A DNA stretch of 64,000 nt, taken from Novosphingobium sp. CF614 (GTDB lineage Bacteria; Pseudomonadota; Alphaproteobacteria; Sphingomonadales; Sphingomonadaceae). The position numbers and the translations under genes are program-made. This document shows, in pieces, positions 38,751 through 46,613 of the stretch. The DNA lies in contig NZ_FOOR01000003.1 in NCBI RefSeq assembly GCF_900113255.1, positions 62,001-126,000 of the forward strand, written 5' to 3'. The number at the start of each line of letters is the position of its first letter. Positions within the stretch are counted from its first letter, which is position 1. The notes beneath the pieces were generated by a model that saw nothing but the letters and a program-made list of their open reading frames with translations, was not told the origin of the DNA and made no database searches.

Positions 38751-39748
38751 CGTTCACTCTACCCCCCGAATGGCACCCGCAGGACTGGATCTGGATCGGC
38801 TTCCCGCATGATCCGGTCGAATGGCCGGGTTTCCTGGACGCCGCCCAGATCCAGATCGCGGCTTTCGCCAGCGCGGTGGCCGAAAGCGGGCAGGAGGTAC
38901 GGCTGATCGTGCGCGATGAGGCGAACCGCGCGCGGGCGGCCGCGCTGGTTTCCGCCAGGGTCAGGCTGGAAACGCGCCGCTACGGCGATGTCTGGCTGCG
39001 CGATACCGGGCCGCTGGTGGTCATGGACGAGGCCGGGAACCGCAAGGCCATGCGCTTCGGCTTCAACGGCTGGGGCGGCAAATACCTGATGGACGGCGAC
39101 CAGGAGATCGGCACCGAACTGGCACGGAGCGCAGGTCTGGAGGTACGGAAGGCGGACTGGATCCTGGAGGGCGGCGCGCTGGATGGAGACGGCACCGGGC
39201 TGGTCGCCACCACCGAGCAATGCCTGCTCAACCCCAACCGCAACCCCCACCTCACCCGCGCCGAGATCGAGGCGCGGCTGCGGCGGGACCTTGGCCATGA
39301 CCGCGTGCTGTGGCTGGGCGAGGGCCTGGTCAACGACCACACCGACGGGCACGTGGACAACCTTGCCCGGTTCGTCGCCCCGAACGTGCTGGCGCTGCCC
39401 CGCGCGACCGGCGGGGACGATCCGAACGCCGCGATCTATGCCGACGCCAGGGCGCGGGCCGAAGCAGCTGGCGTCGCGGTGCGCGAAGTGCCCTCGCCGG
39501 GCCGGGTCGAAACGAACGGACGGATCGAGCCGGCAAGCTACATGAACTTCGCGGTGACTTCGAAGCTGGTGGTGGTCCCGACTTACGGCACCCCGCACGA
39601 CGCGGAAGGCGTCGCCGCCATCGCCGCGCTGTTTCCCGGCCGCGAGACCATCGGCATCATGGCCGACGCGGTGCTGGCGGGCGGCGGCTCATTCCATTGC
39701 TCCAGCCAGCAGATGCCATCGAGGGCGCGGCACGCTGCTTCACTTTGA
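38747..39748 (+). CDS. aguA: Agmatine deiminase (porphyromonas-type PAD family)
   Basis: The protein has 333 residues from a GTG that overlaps the peptidase stop (GTGA). It hydrolyses agmatine to N-carbamoylputrescine. Catalytic motifs are DVWLRDTGP, EGGALDGDG, DHTDGHVDN and the nucleophile Cys in GGSFHCSSQQMP. No N-carbamoylputrescine amidase gene follows, so the pathway must be completed elsewhere. Coupling with an aminopeptidase gene is unusual and may be coincidental. Confidence 0.92.
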   Translation: MTFTLPPEWHPQDWIWIGFPHDPVEWPGFLDAAQIQIAAFASAVAESGQEVRLIVRDEANRARAAALVSARVRLETRRYGDVWLRDTGPLVVMDEAGNRKAMRFGFNGWGGKYLMDGDQEIGTELARSAGLEVRKADWILEGGALDGDGTGLVATTEQCLLNPNRNPHLTRAEIEARLRRDLGHDRVLWLGEGLVNDHTDGHVDNLARFVAPNVLALPRATGGDDPNAAIYADARARAEAAGVAVREVPSPGRVETNGRIEPASYMNFAVTSKLVVVPTYGTPHDAEGVAAIAALFPGRETIGIMADAVLAGGGSFHCSSQQMPSRARHAASL

Positions 39749-39797
39749 TTGCGCCGTTTAACCCTTTGGCAACCGATACGCGCACATCGTCGCACAC

Positions 39798-39914
39798 ATG
39801 GCTCGAGTCGTCGCCCATCTTCACGATCTTCCGCGCGCCGACCTGCTGCGCATGGCCGTGGTCACCGGCTGCGCGCTCACGCTGATCCTCGCCAAGGCCG
39901 CACTGCCCTTCTGA
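39798..39914 (+). CDS. Possible 38-residue single-pass membrane protein
   Basis: The ATG at 39798 opens a 38-codon frame, MARVVAHLHDLPRADLLR followed by a hydrophobic helix (MAVVTGCALTLILAKAALP). It lies 50 bp after aguA. No clear Shine-Dalgarno sequence is seen. Size and helix are compatible with a small membrane protein, but I recognise no family. The call rests on composition only. Confidence 0.35.
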   Translation: MARVVAHLHDLPRADLLRMAVVTGCALTLILAKAALPF

Positions 39915-39970
39915 TCCCGGCCCTTCTGATCCCGCGCTCGGCGGCCAAGGCCTGACCCGGCCGTTGCCCG

Positions 39971-40066
39971 AAAAAAATGGGGCGGCCCGTCACGAGGCGG
40001 GGCCGCCCAAGGTGGGGAGAAGCGGTTCGCGCCGGGCCGTCAGGACGACCACGATGCGAGACCGGC
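39971..40066 (-). ncRNA. Candidate FNR-controlled small RNA (about 96 nt)
   Basis: No protein gene reads leftward here, yet the minus strand shows a complete transcription unit. An FNR box sits at 40101-40114, and the class II distance of 41.5 bp predicts a start near 40066. The end is an intrinsic terminator: 9-bp stem GGGCGGCCC/GGGCCGCCC (40000-40008 with 39980-39988) followed by seven Us (39971-39977). The predicted RNA opens with a GCCGG/CCGGC-closed hairpin and leaves a pyrimidine-rich single strand, CUUCUCCCCACCUU, before the terminator, a form suited to pairing with ribosome-binding sites. Confidence 0.5.
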
Positions 40067-40100
40067 AGCTCGTATTTCGCAAATCCCGTGATTTTCATCA

Positions 40101-40114
40101 TTGATCCCGGTCAA
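40101..40114. promoter_or_regulatory. FNR/FixK-type box
   Basis: TTGAT-CCCG-GTCAA matches the FNR consensus TTGAT-N4-ATCAA at nine of ten fixed positions. It could serve leftward transcription of the candidate small RNA or rightward transcription toward the PilZ gene (start 40205). The leftward terminator at 39971-40008 favours the first. A [4Fe-4S] FNR regulator is encoded at 62101-62802. Confidence 0.7.
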
Positions 40115-40204
40115 CTGATCCGCGCCGTGCGCGTTTTCGCAGGTTCGGCGCGCGGCGGAGAGGGGGCCTTAACCCAGGGCCCCGTCCAGCCGTCCTACGG
40201 ACGG

Positions 40205-40477
40205 ATGAACAAGAGCCGCTTCAAGCCCACCCCGATCCTGCGCGAACGCCGGCACAACAAGTGCGCGCGCTTCGCCCTCATCGATTCGCGCGGCGAGGAG
40301 ATCGCGGTCATGGTCCGGGATATTTCGTCGAAGGGCCTGAGCGCCGCCGCGCTGGGAACGCCGCCCGCCCTCAACGAAGTCGTGCGGGCGCAGCTGGAGG
40401 ACGGGCGCGAACTCTGGGGTCTGGTGCGCTGGAGCGAGGGCAACCTGTTCGGCGTCGAATTCGACACCCGCGTCTGA
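40205..40477 (+). CDS. PilZ-domain protein
   Basis: The protein has 90 residues from the ATG at 40205; the open frame extends to 39977 but that part overlaps the terminator and FNR box. RERRHNKCARFALI and RDISSKGLSAAALG carry the R-rich and DxSxxG motifs of PilZ domains that bind cyclic-di-GMP. It is a single-domain protein, so it presumably acts on a partner. A GGDEF protein is encoded at 21424-22557. An FNR box about 90 bp upstream could also regulate it. Confidence 0.75.
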   Translation: MNKSRFKPTPILRERRHNKCARFALIDSRGEEIAVMVRDISSKGLSAAALGTPPALNEVVRAQLEDGRELWGLVRWSEGNLFGVEFDTRV

Positions 40478-40519
40478 ACCCAGGTCGGCACGGACTCGCC
40501 CGGAACGAGCGGACCCGCA

Positions 40520-41845
40520 TTACACCGCGGAACTGAAGCGCCGCAGCGAATCCTTGCGATAGGGATCGAAGCGCGCCGCGATCGAGCGGGCGTAAGGCAG
40601 GCCGCCCGGCCGGATGACCAGATCCTCGCCGTTCGCTTCGCACAGGCCCGCGTCGAAATAGGCTTGCAGCATCGGAAAGGCCTCAACCCGCAAATCCGGC
40701 TCGATCCGGGCGCGGCCCTGGCACAGGAGGCCTTCGATCACCGCGCCGCGCCGCCGGTCCTCACCCGTGCGCACCACCCCGCGACTGGCAGTGAGCCGGC
40801 CTTGCGAAAGCATCATGCGATAGCGCCCGGTGTTCTTCTCGTTCTGGACCAGCAGTTCGGGAAAGCTGCTGATCGCCGAAGCGCCGAGGCCGACCAGGGC
40901 CTGCGTCCGATCCTCGGTAAAGCCCTGGAAATTGCGCCGCAGCGTGCCGTTCAGCGCGGCCTGCGCCAGGGAATCGCCAGGAAGCGCGAAATGATCGAAA
41001 CCGACCGGCAGGTAGCCCTGGTCGACCAGGAATTCATGACCGAAGGCGGCCATGCGGAAACGGGCTTCGGCATCGGGCAAGGCGGCGGCGTCGATCTTTC
41101 GCTGGCGGGCGATCAGGTGCGGCACATGGGCATAGCCGAACAGCGCCACGCGGTCGGCGCCGAGCGCGACGGTCTGCTCCAGCGTATCCCGGAGATGGGC
41201 CAAGGTCTGCCCGGGCAGACCATACATCAGGTCGAAATTGAGCGAGCCCACGCCCGCGCCGCGCAGCAGCGCGGTGGCATTCTCTATCATCCGCGCCGGC
41301 TGGACGCGGCCGATCGCCTGCTGCAGATCGGGCGCGAAAGTCTGCACGCCAAGGCTCGCCCGCTCTATCCCCACCGCCCCCAGAACGGCGCCCCATTCGG
41401 GGCCCAGCCCGCGCGGGTCCAGTTCCATCGAGATGGCCGGGCGGGACGCGGCGAACTGCAACGTCAGCGCATCGACGATCCGCACGAAATCGACTGGCGA
41501 TATGCCGTTGGGACTGCCGCCGCCGAAGGCGATGCGCGTCACTTTCGCGGCATGGGACCCGGCATCGGGCAGGCGCTCGGCAACGAGGCCGATCTCGCGG
41601 TGCAGCGCATCGAGATAGCTGGCAACGCGATCGGTGCGGTTGGCAACGCTGGTGTTGCAGCCGCAGTACCAGCAGATCTTCTCGCAGAACGGGATATGTA
41701 CGTAGAGCGAGATTTCCCCGCCCTGGCTTTCCAGCGCGGTGGCCAGTTCCGCCGCGCCGACGCCTGCGGCGAATTCCACCGCGGTCGGGAAGCTGGTGTA
41801 GCGCGGCACGGGAAGCGCCAGCAGTTCGGGGTGATAGGTCCACAT
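40520..41845 (-). CDS. hemN: Oxygen-independent coproporphyrinogen III oxidase
   Basis: This 441-residue radical-SAM enzyme decarboxylates coproporphyrinogen III when oxygen is low. HIPFCEKICWYCGCN carries the CxxxCxxC-x-C motif for the [4Fe-4S] cluster and SAM. AFGGGSPNG and GYAHVPHLIARQRKID are family-specific. The start at 41845 lies exactly where an FNR box at 41880-41893 would place transcription initiation, so the mRNA could be leaderless. It is the last gene of the cbb3 assembly cluster and supplies haem under the same conditions. Confidence 0.95.
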   Translation of the reverse strand: MWTYHPELLALPVPRYTSFPTAVEFAAGVGAAELATALESQGGEISLYVHIPFCEKICWYCGCNTSVANRTDRVASYLDALHREIGLVAERLPDAGSHAAKVTRIAFGGGSPNGISPVDFVRIVDALTLQFAASRPAISMELDPRGLGPEWGAVLGAVGIERASLGVQTFAPDLQQAIGRVQPARMIENATALLRGAGVGSLNFDLMYGLPGQTLAHLRDTLEQTVALGADRVALFGYAHVPHLIARQRKIDAAALPDAEARFRMAAFGHEFLVDQGYLPVGFDHFALPGDSLAQAALNGTLRRNFQGFTEDRTQALVGLGASAISSFPELLVQNEKNTGRYRMMLSQGRLTASRGVVRTGEDRRRGAVIEGLLCQGRARIEPDLRVEAFPMLQAYFDAGLCEANGEDLVIRPGGLPYARSIAARFDPYRKDSLRRFSSAV

Positions 41846-41876
41846 GCCCGGACAATTGCCCAGGCGACGTGAACGG

Positions 41877-42101
41877 TCATTGCGATCGATCAAGCCGCTT
41901 GCGGATGGAGCCCGCATGGCAGCCCTTGGCGCAGCAGGGGCCTTGCGGCGGGCCCGGCGGACCTTCCATGGGGCCGGCCGGAATGACCAGCATGCCGCCG
42001 CCGCACAGCGGCGCGACAAGACTTCGTGCCTCCGCCTCCAGCGGGCCGATCATCGCCGGCAGCAGCGCCAGGGTGCCGAGCAAGGCCAGTTCGCGCCTCA
42101 C
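41877..42101 (-). CDS. Small exported Cys-rich protein between ccoS and hemN
   Basis: The protein has 74 residues from a GTG overlapping the ccoS stop (GTGA). A signal-like N-terminus (LALLGTLALLPAMIGPLEAEA) is followed by a Pro/Gly stretch and CCAKGCHAGSIRKR. The Cys-Cys-x3-Cys-His cluster looks suited to a metal such as copper. Its place inside a cbb3 oxidase assembly cluster suggests a role in copper or haem delivery, but that is inference; I do not recognise a named family. The hemN FNR box lies within its last codons. Confidence 0.65.
   Translation of the reverse strand: MRRELALLGTLALLPAMIGPLEAEARSLVAPLCGGGMLVIPAGPMEGPPGPPQGPCCAKGCHAGSIRKRLDRSQ
41880..41893 (-). promoter_or_regulatory. 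Degenerate FNR box upstream of hemN
   Basis: On the minus strand this reads TTGAT-CGAT-CGCAA: one half is perfect and the other is degenerate. The centre is 41.5 bp from the A of the hemN ATG, the class II activator distance measured to the start codon. CAATTG occupies the -10 position. Confidence 0.5.
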
Positions 42102-42247
42102 GCCTCGTCCTCCTCGTCGATCAGGATGCGGTTGGCGGCACCGTCGAGATCCTCGAACTGGCCGCTCTTCATCGCCCAGAAGAACGCCGCCAGGCCGGCC
42201 AGGCCCATCAGCAGGGCAAGCGGGATGAGGAAGCCGAGAATGGTCAT
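42098..42247 (-). CDS. ccoS: cbb3 oxidase maturation protein CcoS
   Basis: This 49-residue protein is MTILGFLIPLALLMGLAGLA then AFFWAMKSGQFEDLDGAA and an acidic tail. One transmembrane helix followed by WAxxxGQFEDL is the CcoS signature. It is needed for cofactor insertion into CcoN. The start overlaps the ccoI stop (ATGA), and the end overlaps the following small gene. Confidence 0.93.
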   Translation of the reverse strand: MTILGFLIPLALLMGLAGLAAFFWAMKSGQFEDLDGAANRILIDEEDEA

Positions 42248-44382
42248 GCCGCGTTTTCCCGCCCCGCCGCCCGCGCCAGCCGCAGCGAATTGCCCACGAC
42301 CAGCAGCGAACTGGCCGACATCGCCAGCGCGGCGATCAGCGGCGTCACGTAGCCCATGATCGCCAGCGGCACCGCCAGCATGTTGTAGACCACCGCCAGC
42401 GCGAAGTTCTCCCGCACGATCCGCATCGCCGCGCGGGCGACCCGCACCGCCAGCGCCACCGACATCAGCCGTTCGCCCACGAAGACCGCGTCCGCCGCCT
42501 GCTGGCTGACGTCGCTCGCCCCGCCCGGCGCGATCGAGACATGGGCGCCGGCCAGCGCCGGACCGTCATTGAGGCCATCGCCCACCATCAGGACCTTGTG
42601 GCCTTGCGCCGCCCGTTCGCCGAGCAGGTCCAGCTTCTCCGCCGGCTTCATGCCGCCGCGCGCCGCGATGCCCAGTTGGGCGCCGACCGACGCCACCGTC
42701 TGGACGCGATCGCCGGAAGCGATGCCGCAGCGAATCCCCTGCCTTTCCAGCGCGGCGATCGTCTCGCGCACGTCCGGGCGCAGCGGATCGGCAAAGGCGA
42801 TGCGGCGGCGCGCGCCGTCCATCAGCAGGTCGACCGCCAGCCCGGCCGTTTCCGCCTCCGGCCGCACCAGCGCGACGTCCCGCTTCTCGAACCGGGCGCT
42901 CATGCCGGTGCCTGCGGCTTCGGCCAGATCGCCGAGCACGGCGGGCTCGGTCCCGGCTTCGCGCAGCGCCCGGGCAAGCCCGCGGCTGAGCGGATGCCGG
43001 CTTCCCTGCGCCAGCGCCAGCGCCACCGAGCGCGCGCGCGGATCGAGCGCGTCGAGGCCGACCGGGCGCGGCTCGCCCAGCGTCAGCGTGCCGGTCTTGT
43101 CGAACAGCACCTCGTCGACTTCGGCCAGCCGTTCCAGCGCGGAGCCGTCCTTGATGAGCAGGCCGCGCTTCATCAGCGTGCTTGCCGCGACCACTTGCGC
43201 CGCCGGCACCGCGAGGCCGAGCGCGCAAGGGCAAGTGATGATGAGCACCGCGACCGCGACCGTCAGCGAATAGTGGACCCCGGCCCCCGCGATCATCCAG
43301 CCGCAGAAGCTGAGAAAGGCGAGCGTGTGGACGGCGGGGGCATAGAGCCTGGCGGCCTTGTCGGCGATGCGCACGTAGCGCGAACGCGATTGGCCGGCCT
43401 CGTCCATCAGCCGTGCGATGTCGGCAAGGGCGGTGTCCTGCGCCGCCGCCGTGACTTTCAGCCGCACCGGGTTGCCCAGATTAATCATGCCGGCATGGAT
43501 CAGGTCGCCGGGACCCGCCGGGCGCGGCGCACTTTCGCCGGTGAGCATCGAGGAATCGATGGCGGTGCGCCCTTCGATGATCTCGCCATCGGCGGCCAGC
43601 GCCTCTCCCGCGGCCACCAGCACGACCATGCCCGGGGCCAGCCGCTCGGCCTCCATATACAGCGCCGTGCCGTCGGCCTGGAGGACATGCGCGCCCCGGC
43701 CCATGCGGCCGAGCAGCGATGCAATGCCCGAGCGTGCGCGGTTGCGCATCATCGCGTCGAGCACGCGCCCGGCGAGCAGGAAGAACAGCAGCATGACCGC
43801 GCCGTCGAAATAGGCGTGCGCCCCGCCGATCATGGTCTCGTAGAGGCTCATGCCGGTGGCCAGCAGCACGCCGATCGAGATCGGCACGTCCATGTTGGTG
43901 CGGCGATAGCGCAGCGCCATCAGCGCCGAGGCGAAGAACGGGCGCCCGGCATAGGCGACCACCGGAACCGCGATCAGCGCGCTCAGCCAGTGGAACATCT
44001 CGCGCGTGATCGCATCCGCGCCCGACCAGACCGAAACCGAGAGCAGCATGATGTTCATCATGCCGAAGCCCGCCACCGCGAGCGAACGCAGCAGCCGCCT
44101 GGCCTCGGCATCGTCGCGGCCAAGCGGGTTGTCGGCCGCGCGTTCGGCCTCGAAGCCGAGCTTGCGCAGTTCCTCGATGATTGCGTCGTCGGTCAGTTCC
44201 GGCGCATGGCTGACCGCCACTCGCTTGGCCGAGAAATTGACGCGCGCGGCGGCCACGCCGGGCACGCCGGCCAGGCCGCGCTCCACCTTGCCGATGCAGC
44301 CGGCGCAGCGCATGCCCGGCACGGTGAAGCGGCTGTCGACGCAGGCGGCGGAAGCGGCCAGTCCGGATGCAGGCGCGTTCAT
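42244..44382 (-). CDS. ccoI: Copper-translocating P-type ATPase (CcoI/FixI)
   Basis: This 712-residue inner-membrane pump supplies copper to cbb3 oxidase. An N-terminal HMA domain has MRCAGC (C26, C29). The eight-helix P1B architecture includes the CPC metal site in IITCPCALGLAVP, the phosphorylation loop DKTGTLTLG, TGES in the actuator domain, and MVGDGLNDGPAL. It overlaps ccoH and ccoS by 4 bp on either side. Its place in the cluster favours CcoI over a general CopA. Confidence 0.95.
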   Translation of the reverse strand: MNAPASGLAASAACVDSRFTVPGMRCAGCIGKVERGLAGVPGVAAARVNFSAKRVAVSHAPELTDDAIIEELRKLGFEAERAADNPLGRDDAEARRLLRSLAVAGFGMMNIMLLSVSVWSGADAITREMFHWLSALIAVPVVAYAGRPFFASALMALRYRRTNMDVPISIGVLLATGMSLYETMIGGAHAYFDGAVMLLFFLLAGRVLDAMMRNRARSGIASLLGRMGRGAHVLQADGTALYMEAERLAPGMVVLVAAGEALAADGEIIEGRTAIDSSMLTGESAPRPAGPGDLIHAGMINLGNPVRLKVTAAAQDTALADIARLMDEAGQSRSRYVRIADKAARLYAPAVHTLAFLSFCGWMIAGAGVHYSLTVAVAVLIITCPCALGLAVPAAQVVAASTLMKRGLLIKDGSALERLAEVDEVLFDKTGTLTLGEPRPVGLDALDPRARSVALALAQGSRHPLSRGLARALREAGTEPAVLGDLAEAAGTGMSARFEKRDVALVRPEAETAGLAVDLLMDGARRRIAFADPLRPDVRETIAALERQGIRCGIASGDRVQTVASVGAQLGIAARGGMKPAEKLDLLGERAAQGHKVLMVGDGLNDGPALAGAHVSIAPGGASDVSQQAADAVFVGERLMSVALAVRVARAAMRIVRENFALAVVYNMLAVPLAIMGYVTPLIAALAMSASSLLVVGNSLRLARAAGRENAA

Positions 44383-44840
44383 GAGATCGCCCGCTCGCCG
44401 CGCCAGGTCTTTCCTTCGGCCTCGATATCGAAGCGCAAGGTCCAGCGGCCGGCCGGAAGCGGCTTGTCGCTGACATAGGCGCCGGCGGCGTCGCGCACGA
44501 AGACCAAGCGAACGTCGCCCACGCGGCCGAGCGGATGGCGCGCTTCGGCGGTGATCGTCGCATAGCGGGGGACCCCGCCAAGCCGCGCGGCGACGCGGCC
44601 GTCCGCGCGGCGGCTGGCGGCCAGCTTCCAGCCGAGCGCCTTTTCCCGGTCCGCCTCATCCAGCCAGCGATTGAATTCCTGGCTGGCGACATAGGAGTTC
44701 TCGACGACGATCCCCCCGAAGGTCGAGCTTGCCAGCCCCGCCATCGTGAAATTCACCGCGATCACCACGCCGAAACCGGCGATGAGGATGGCCGCCATGT
44801 GTTTGCCGGTGAAGGGCTTCGAGGTGTGCTGGGCGTTCAT
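44379..44840 (-). CDS. ccoH: FixH-family cbb3 assembly protein (CcoH)
   Basis: The protein has 153 residues: an N-terminal cytoplasmic lead, one transmembrane helix (MAAILIAGFGVVIAVNFTMAG) and a periplasmic beta-rich domain. SSTFGGIVVENSYVASQEFNRWL is the conserved FixH region. CcoH stabilises the cbb3 complex during assembly. It overlaps ccoI by ATGA. A 235-bp gap separates it from ccoG upstream, so it may rely on its own promoter or on read-through. Confidence 0.9.
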   Translation of the reverse strand: MNAQHTSKPFTGKHMAAILIAGFGVVIAVNFTMAGLASSTFGGIVVENSYVASQEFNRWLDEADREKALGWKLAASRRADGRVAARLGGVPRYATITAEARHPLGRVGDVRLVFVRDAAGAYVSDKPLPAGRWTLRFDIEAEGKTWRGERAIS

Positions 44841-45075
44841 GCGAAAATACCTTTGCGTTCGGGCACCAAGCCGTGACCGGCACTCTTCGACGGGTTCAGG
44901 GTGAGCGGATCTTGGTTCAGGTTTCGGATGCCTATGCCGATATGCCTGGATTGCGACTGTTCTGCCCTCCGCTTCAAGGGAATGGTCGGGGTCTTTCCGC
45001 CAACGCCGCGCCTGGACGAAAGCCTCCAGCCCCGCAAAGGGAGGGGAGATAAATGGCCATGATCGCGACTCGGGC
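44841..45075. repeat. Intergenic insert with REP-like segment between ccoG and ccoH
   Basis: The genes on both sides are otherwise tightly packed, so 235 bp here is out of character. The part at about 44888-44920 (CTTCGACGGGTTCAGGGTG) resembles the short dispersed repeats with TTCGAC...CTCAGG that I know from sphingomonad genomes. No gene, terminator or FNR box is visible. I cannot confirm copy number from this window. Confidence 0.35.
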
Positions 45076-46536
45076 TCATCGTTCGCCTTCCGGGCTGTCG
45101 AACTGCACTTCGGATCTGTCCGCCTCGCGCGGTTCGCCCACCGCCTGCAGGGTGAAGGCGAATTCCTGGGCGGCGCTGCCCGCCGGAGCGACGACGTAGA
45201 CGCGCACGCCTTGCGTTTCGTCGGCCGGCACCGTGCGGATCAGGCTGCGGCGCGCCTGATCCCTGGCCATGTCCTCGGTCCACATCGCGGCGCCAGGCAG
45301 GCCCTGGATCGCGATCTCCATCCGGCGCGGCCGCCCCTCCATGTTGCGCAGGCGCAGCGTGTAGGCATTGCGGACCGAACCGTCGCTCATCAGGATATAC
45401 GGCGGACTGCGATCCTTGGCCACCGTCAGATCGGTGTGGACGCGGATGCCGAGCAGGAACAGCAGGCCCAGACCGATCGCCGACCACACGCCGAAGTACA
45501 GGATCGTGCGCGGCCGCCAGATCAGCTTGAGGTGGCGCGTCGGCGGCTGGCCCGCCTTCTCGCGCTCGGCATCCTCGAGCGTGGCGTAATCGATAAGGCC
45601 GCGTGGCCGGCCCGTCTCGTCCATCACCCGGTCGCAGGCGTCGATGCACAAGCCGCAGGTGATGCAGCCGATCTGCGGCCCTTCGCGGATGTCGATGCCG
45701 GTAGGGCAGACCGCGACGCACTGGTTGCAGTCGATGCAATCGCCGAACTGGCCGGGATTCTTCTCCGCCTTCTTGACCGAACCGCGCGGTTCGCCGCGCC
45801 AGTCCTTGTACGTGACGATCAGGCTCTTCTCGTCCAGCATCGCGGTCTGGATGCGCGGCCAGGGGCACATGTAGATGCACACCTGCTCGCGCATGAAGCC
45901 GCCGAGCACGAAAGTGGTCATCGTCAGCACGAAGGTCGTCCCATAGGCAACCGGCGCGGCAGTGCCGGTCCAGAACGCATGCTGGAGCGTGGGCGCATCG
46001 GCGAAGTAGAAGATCCAGGCGCCGCCGGTGGCGAAGCTGATCGCCAGGTAGACGGTCCACTTGGCCAGCCGGCGCGCGATCTTGGCAGGGCCCCAGGGTG
46101 CCTTGTAGAGGCGGAACCGGGCATTGCGGTCGCCATCGAAGAAGCGATCGACGTGCTGGAACAGGTCGGTCCAGACCGTCTGCGGACAAGCATAGCCGCA
46201 CCAGGCGCGCCCCACCGCGCTGGTGACGAGGAACAGCCCGATTCCCGCCATGATGAGCAGGCCGGCCACGAAGTAGAACTCCTGCGGCCAGATCTCGATG
46301 CTGAACATGTAGAAACGGCGGTGGGCAAGGTCGATCAGCACGGCCTGGTCGGGCGAATAGGGGCCGCGATCCCAGCGGATCCACGGCGTGCCCCAGTAGA
46401 TCGCCAGGCAGATCACCATGATCGCCCACTTGATGCGGCGGAACCTGCCGTCGATGCGCCGATTGAAGACCGGCTCGCGCTTGGCATAGAGCGAAAGCGG
46501 CCGGTCCTCGGTCTTGATGGCTTCAGGTCTGTTCAT
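45076..46536 (-). CDS. ccoG: cbb3 oxidase accessory ferredoxin-type protein CcoG
   Basis: This 486-residue membrane protein has about five helices and two ferredoxin-type cluster motifs, CIDCNQCVAVCPTG and CITCGLCIDACD. GRAWCGYACPQTVWTDLF and VCIYMCPWPRIQTAM are conserved membrane-side Cys motifs. CcoG/RdxA/FixG reduces Cu(II) to Cu(I) for CcoN. The C-terminal Ig-like domain (about 390-486) is present. A 77-bp gap separates it from ccoP. Confidence 0.95.
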   Translation of the reverse strand: MNRPEAIKTEDRPLSLYAKREPVFNRRIDGRFRRIKWAIMVICLAIYWGTPWIRWDRGPYSPDQAVLIDLAHRRFYMFSIEIWPQEFYFVAGLLIMAGIGLFLVTSAVGRAWCGYACPQTVWTDLFQHVDRFFDGDRNARFRLYKAPWGPAKIARRLAKWTVYLAISFATGGAWIFYFADAPTLQHAFWTGTAAPVAYGTTFVLTMTTFVLGGFMREQVCIYMCPWPRIQTAMLDEKSLIVTYKDWRGEPRGSVKKAEKNPGQFGDCIDCNQCVAVCPTGIDIREGPQIGCITCGLCIDACDRVMDETGRPRGLIDYATLEDAEREKAGQPPTRHLKLIWRPRTILYFGVWSAIGLGLLFLLGIRVHTDLTVAKDRSPPYILMSDGSVRNAYTLRLRNMEGRPRRMEIAIQGLPGAAMWTEDMARDQARRSLIRTVPADETQGVRVYVVAPAGSAAQEFAFTLQAVGEPREADRSEVQFDSPEGER

Positions 46537-46613
46537 GTCCGTTGTCCGCCCGTATGTTCGTTGGGGGGCTGAGCGGCCCGGGGAAGTGCGACCCTTCCGG
46601 GGCTGACCGCGGG

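Noticed and set aside
44837..46429. 530-codon frame on the minus strand
   Set aside because: It is an out-of-phase shadow of ccoG, with Arg/Gly-rich composition and no domain motifs.
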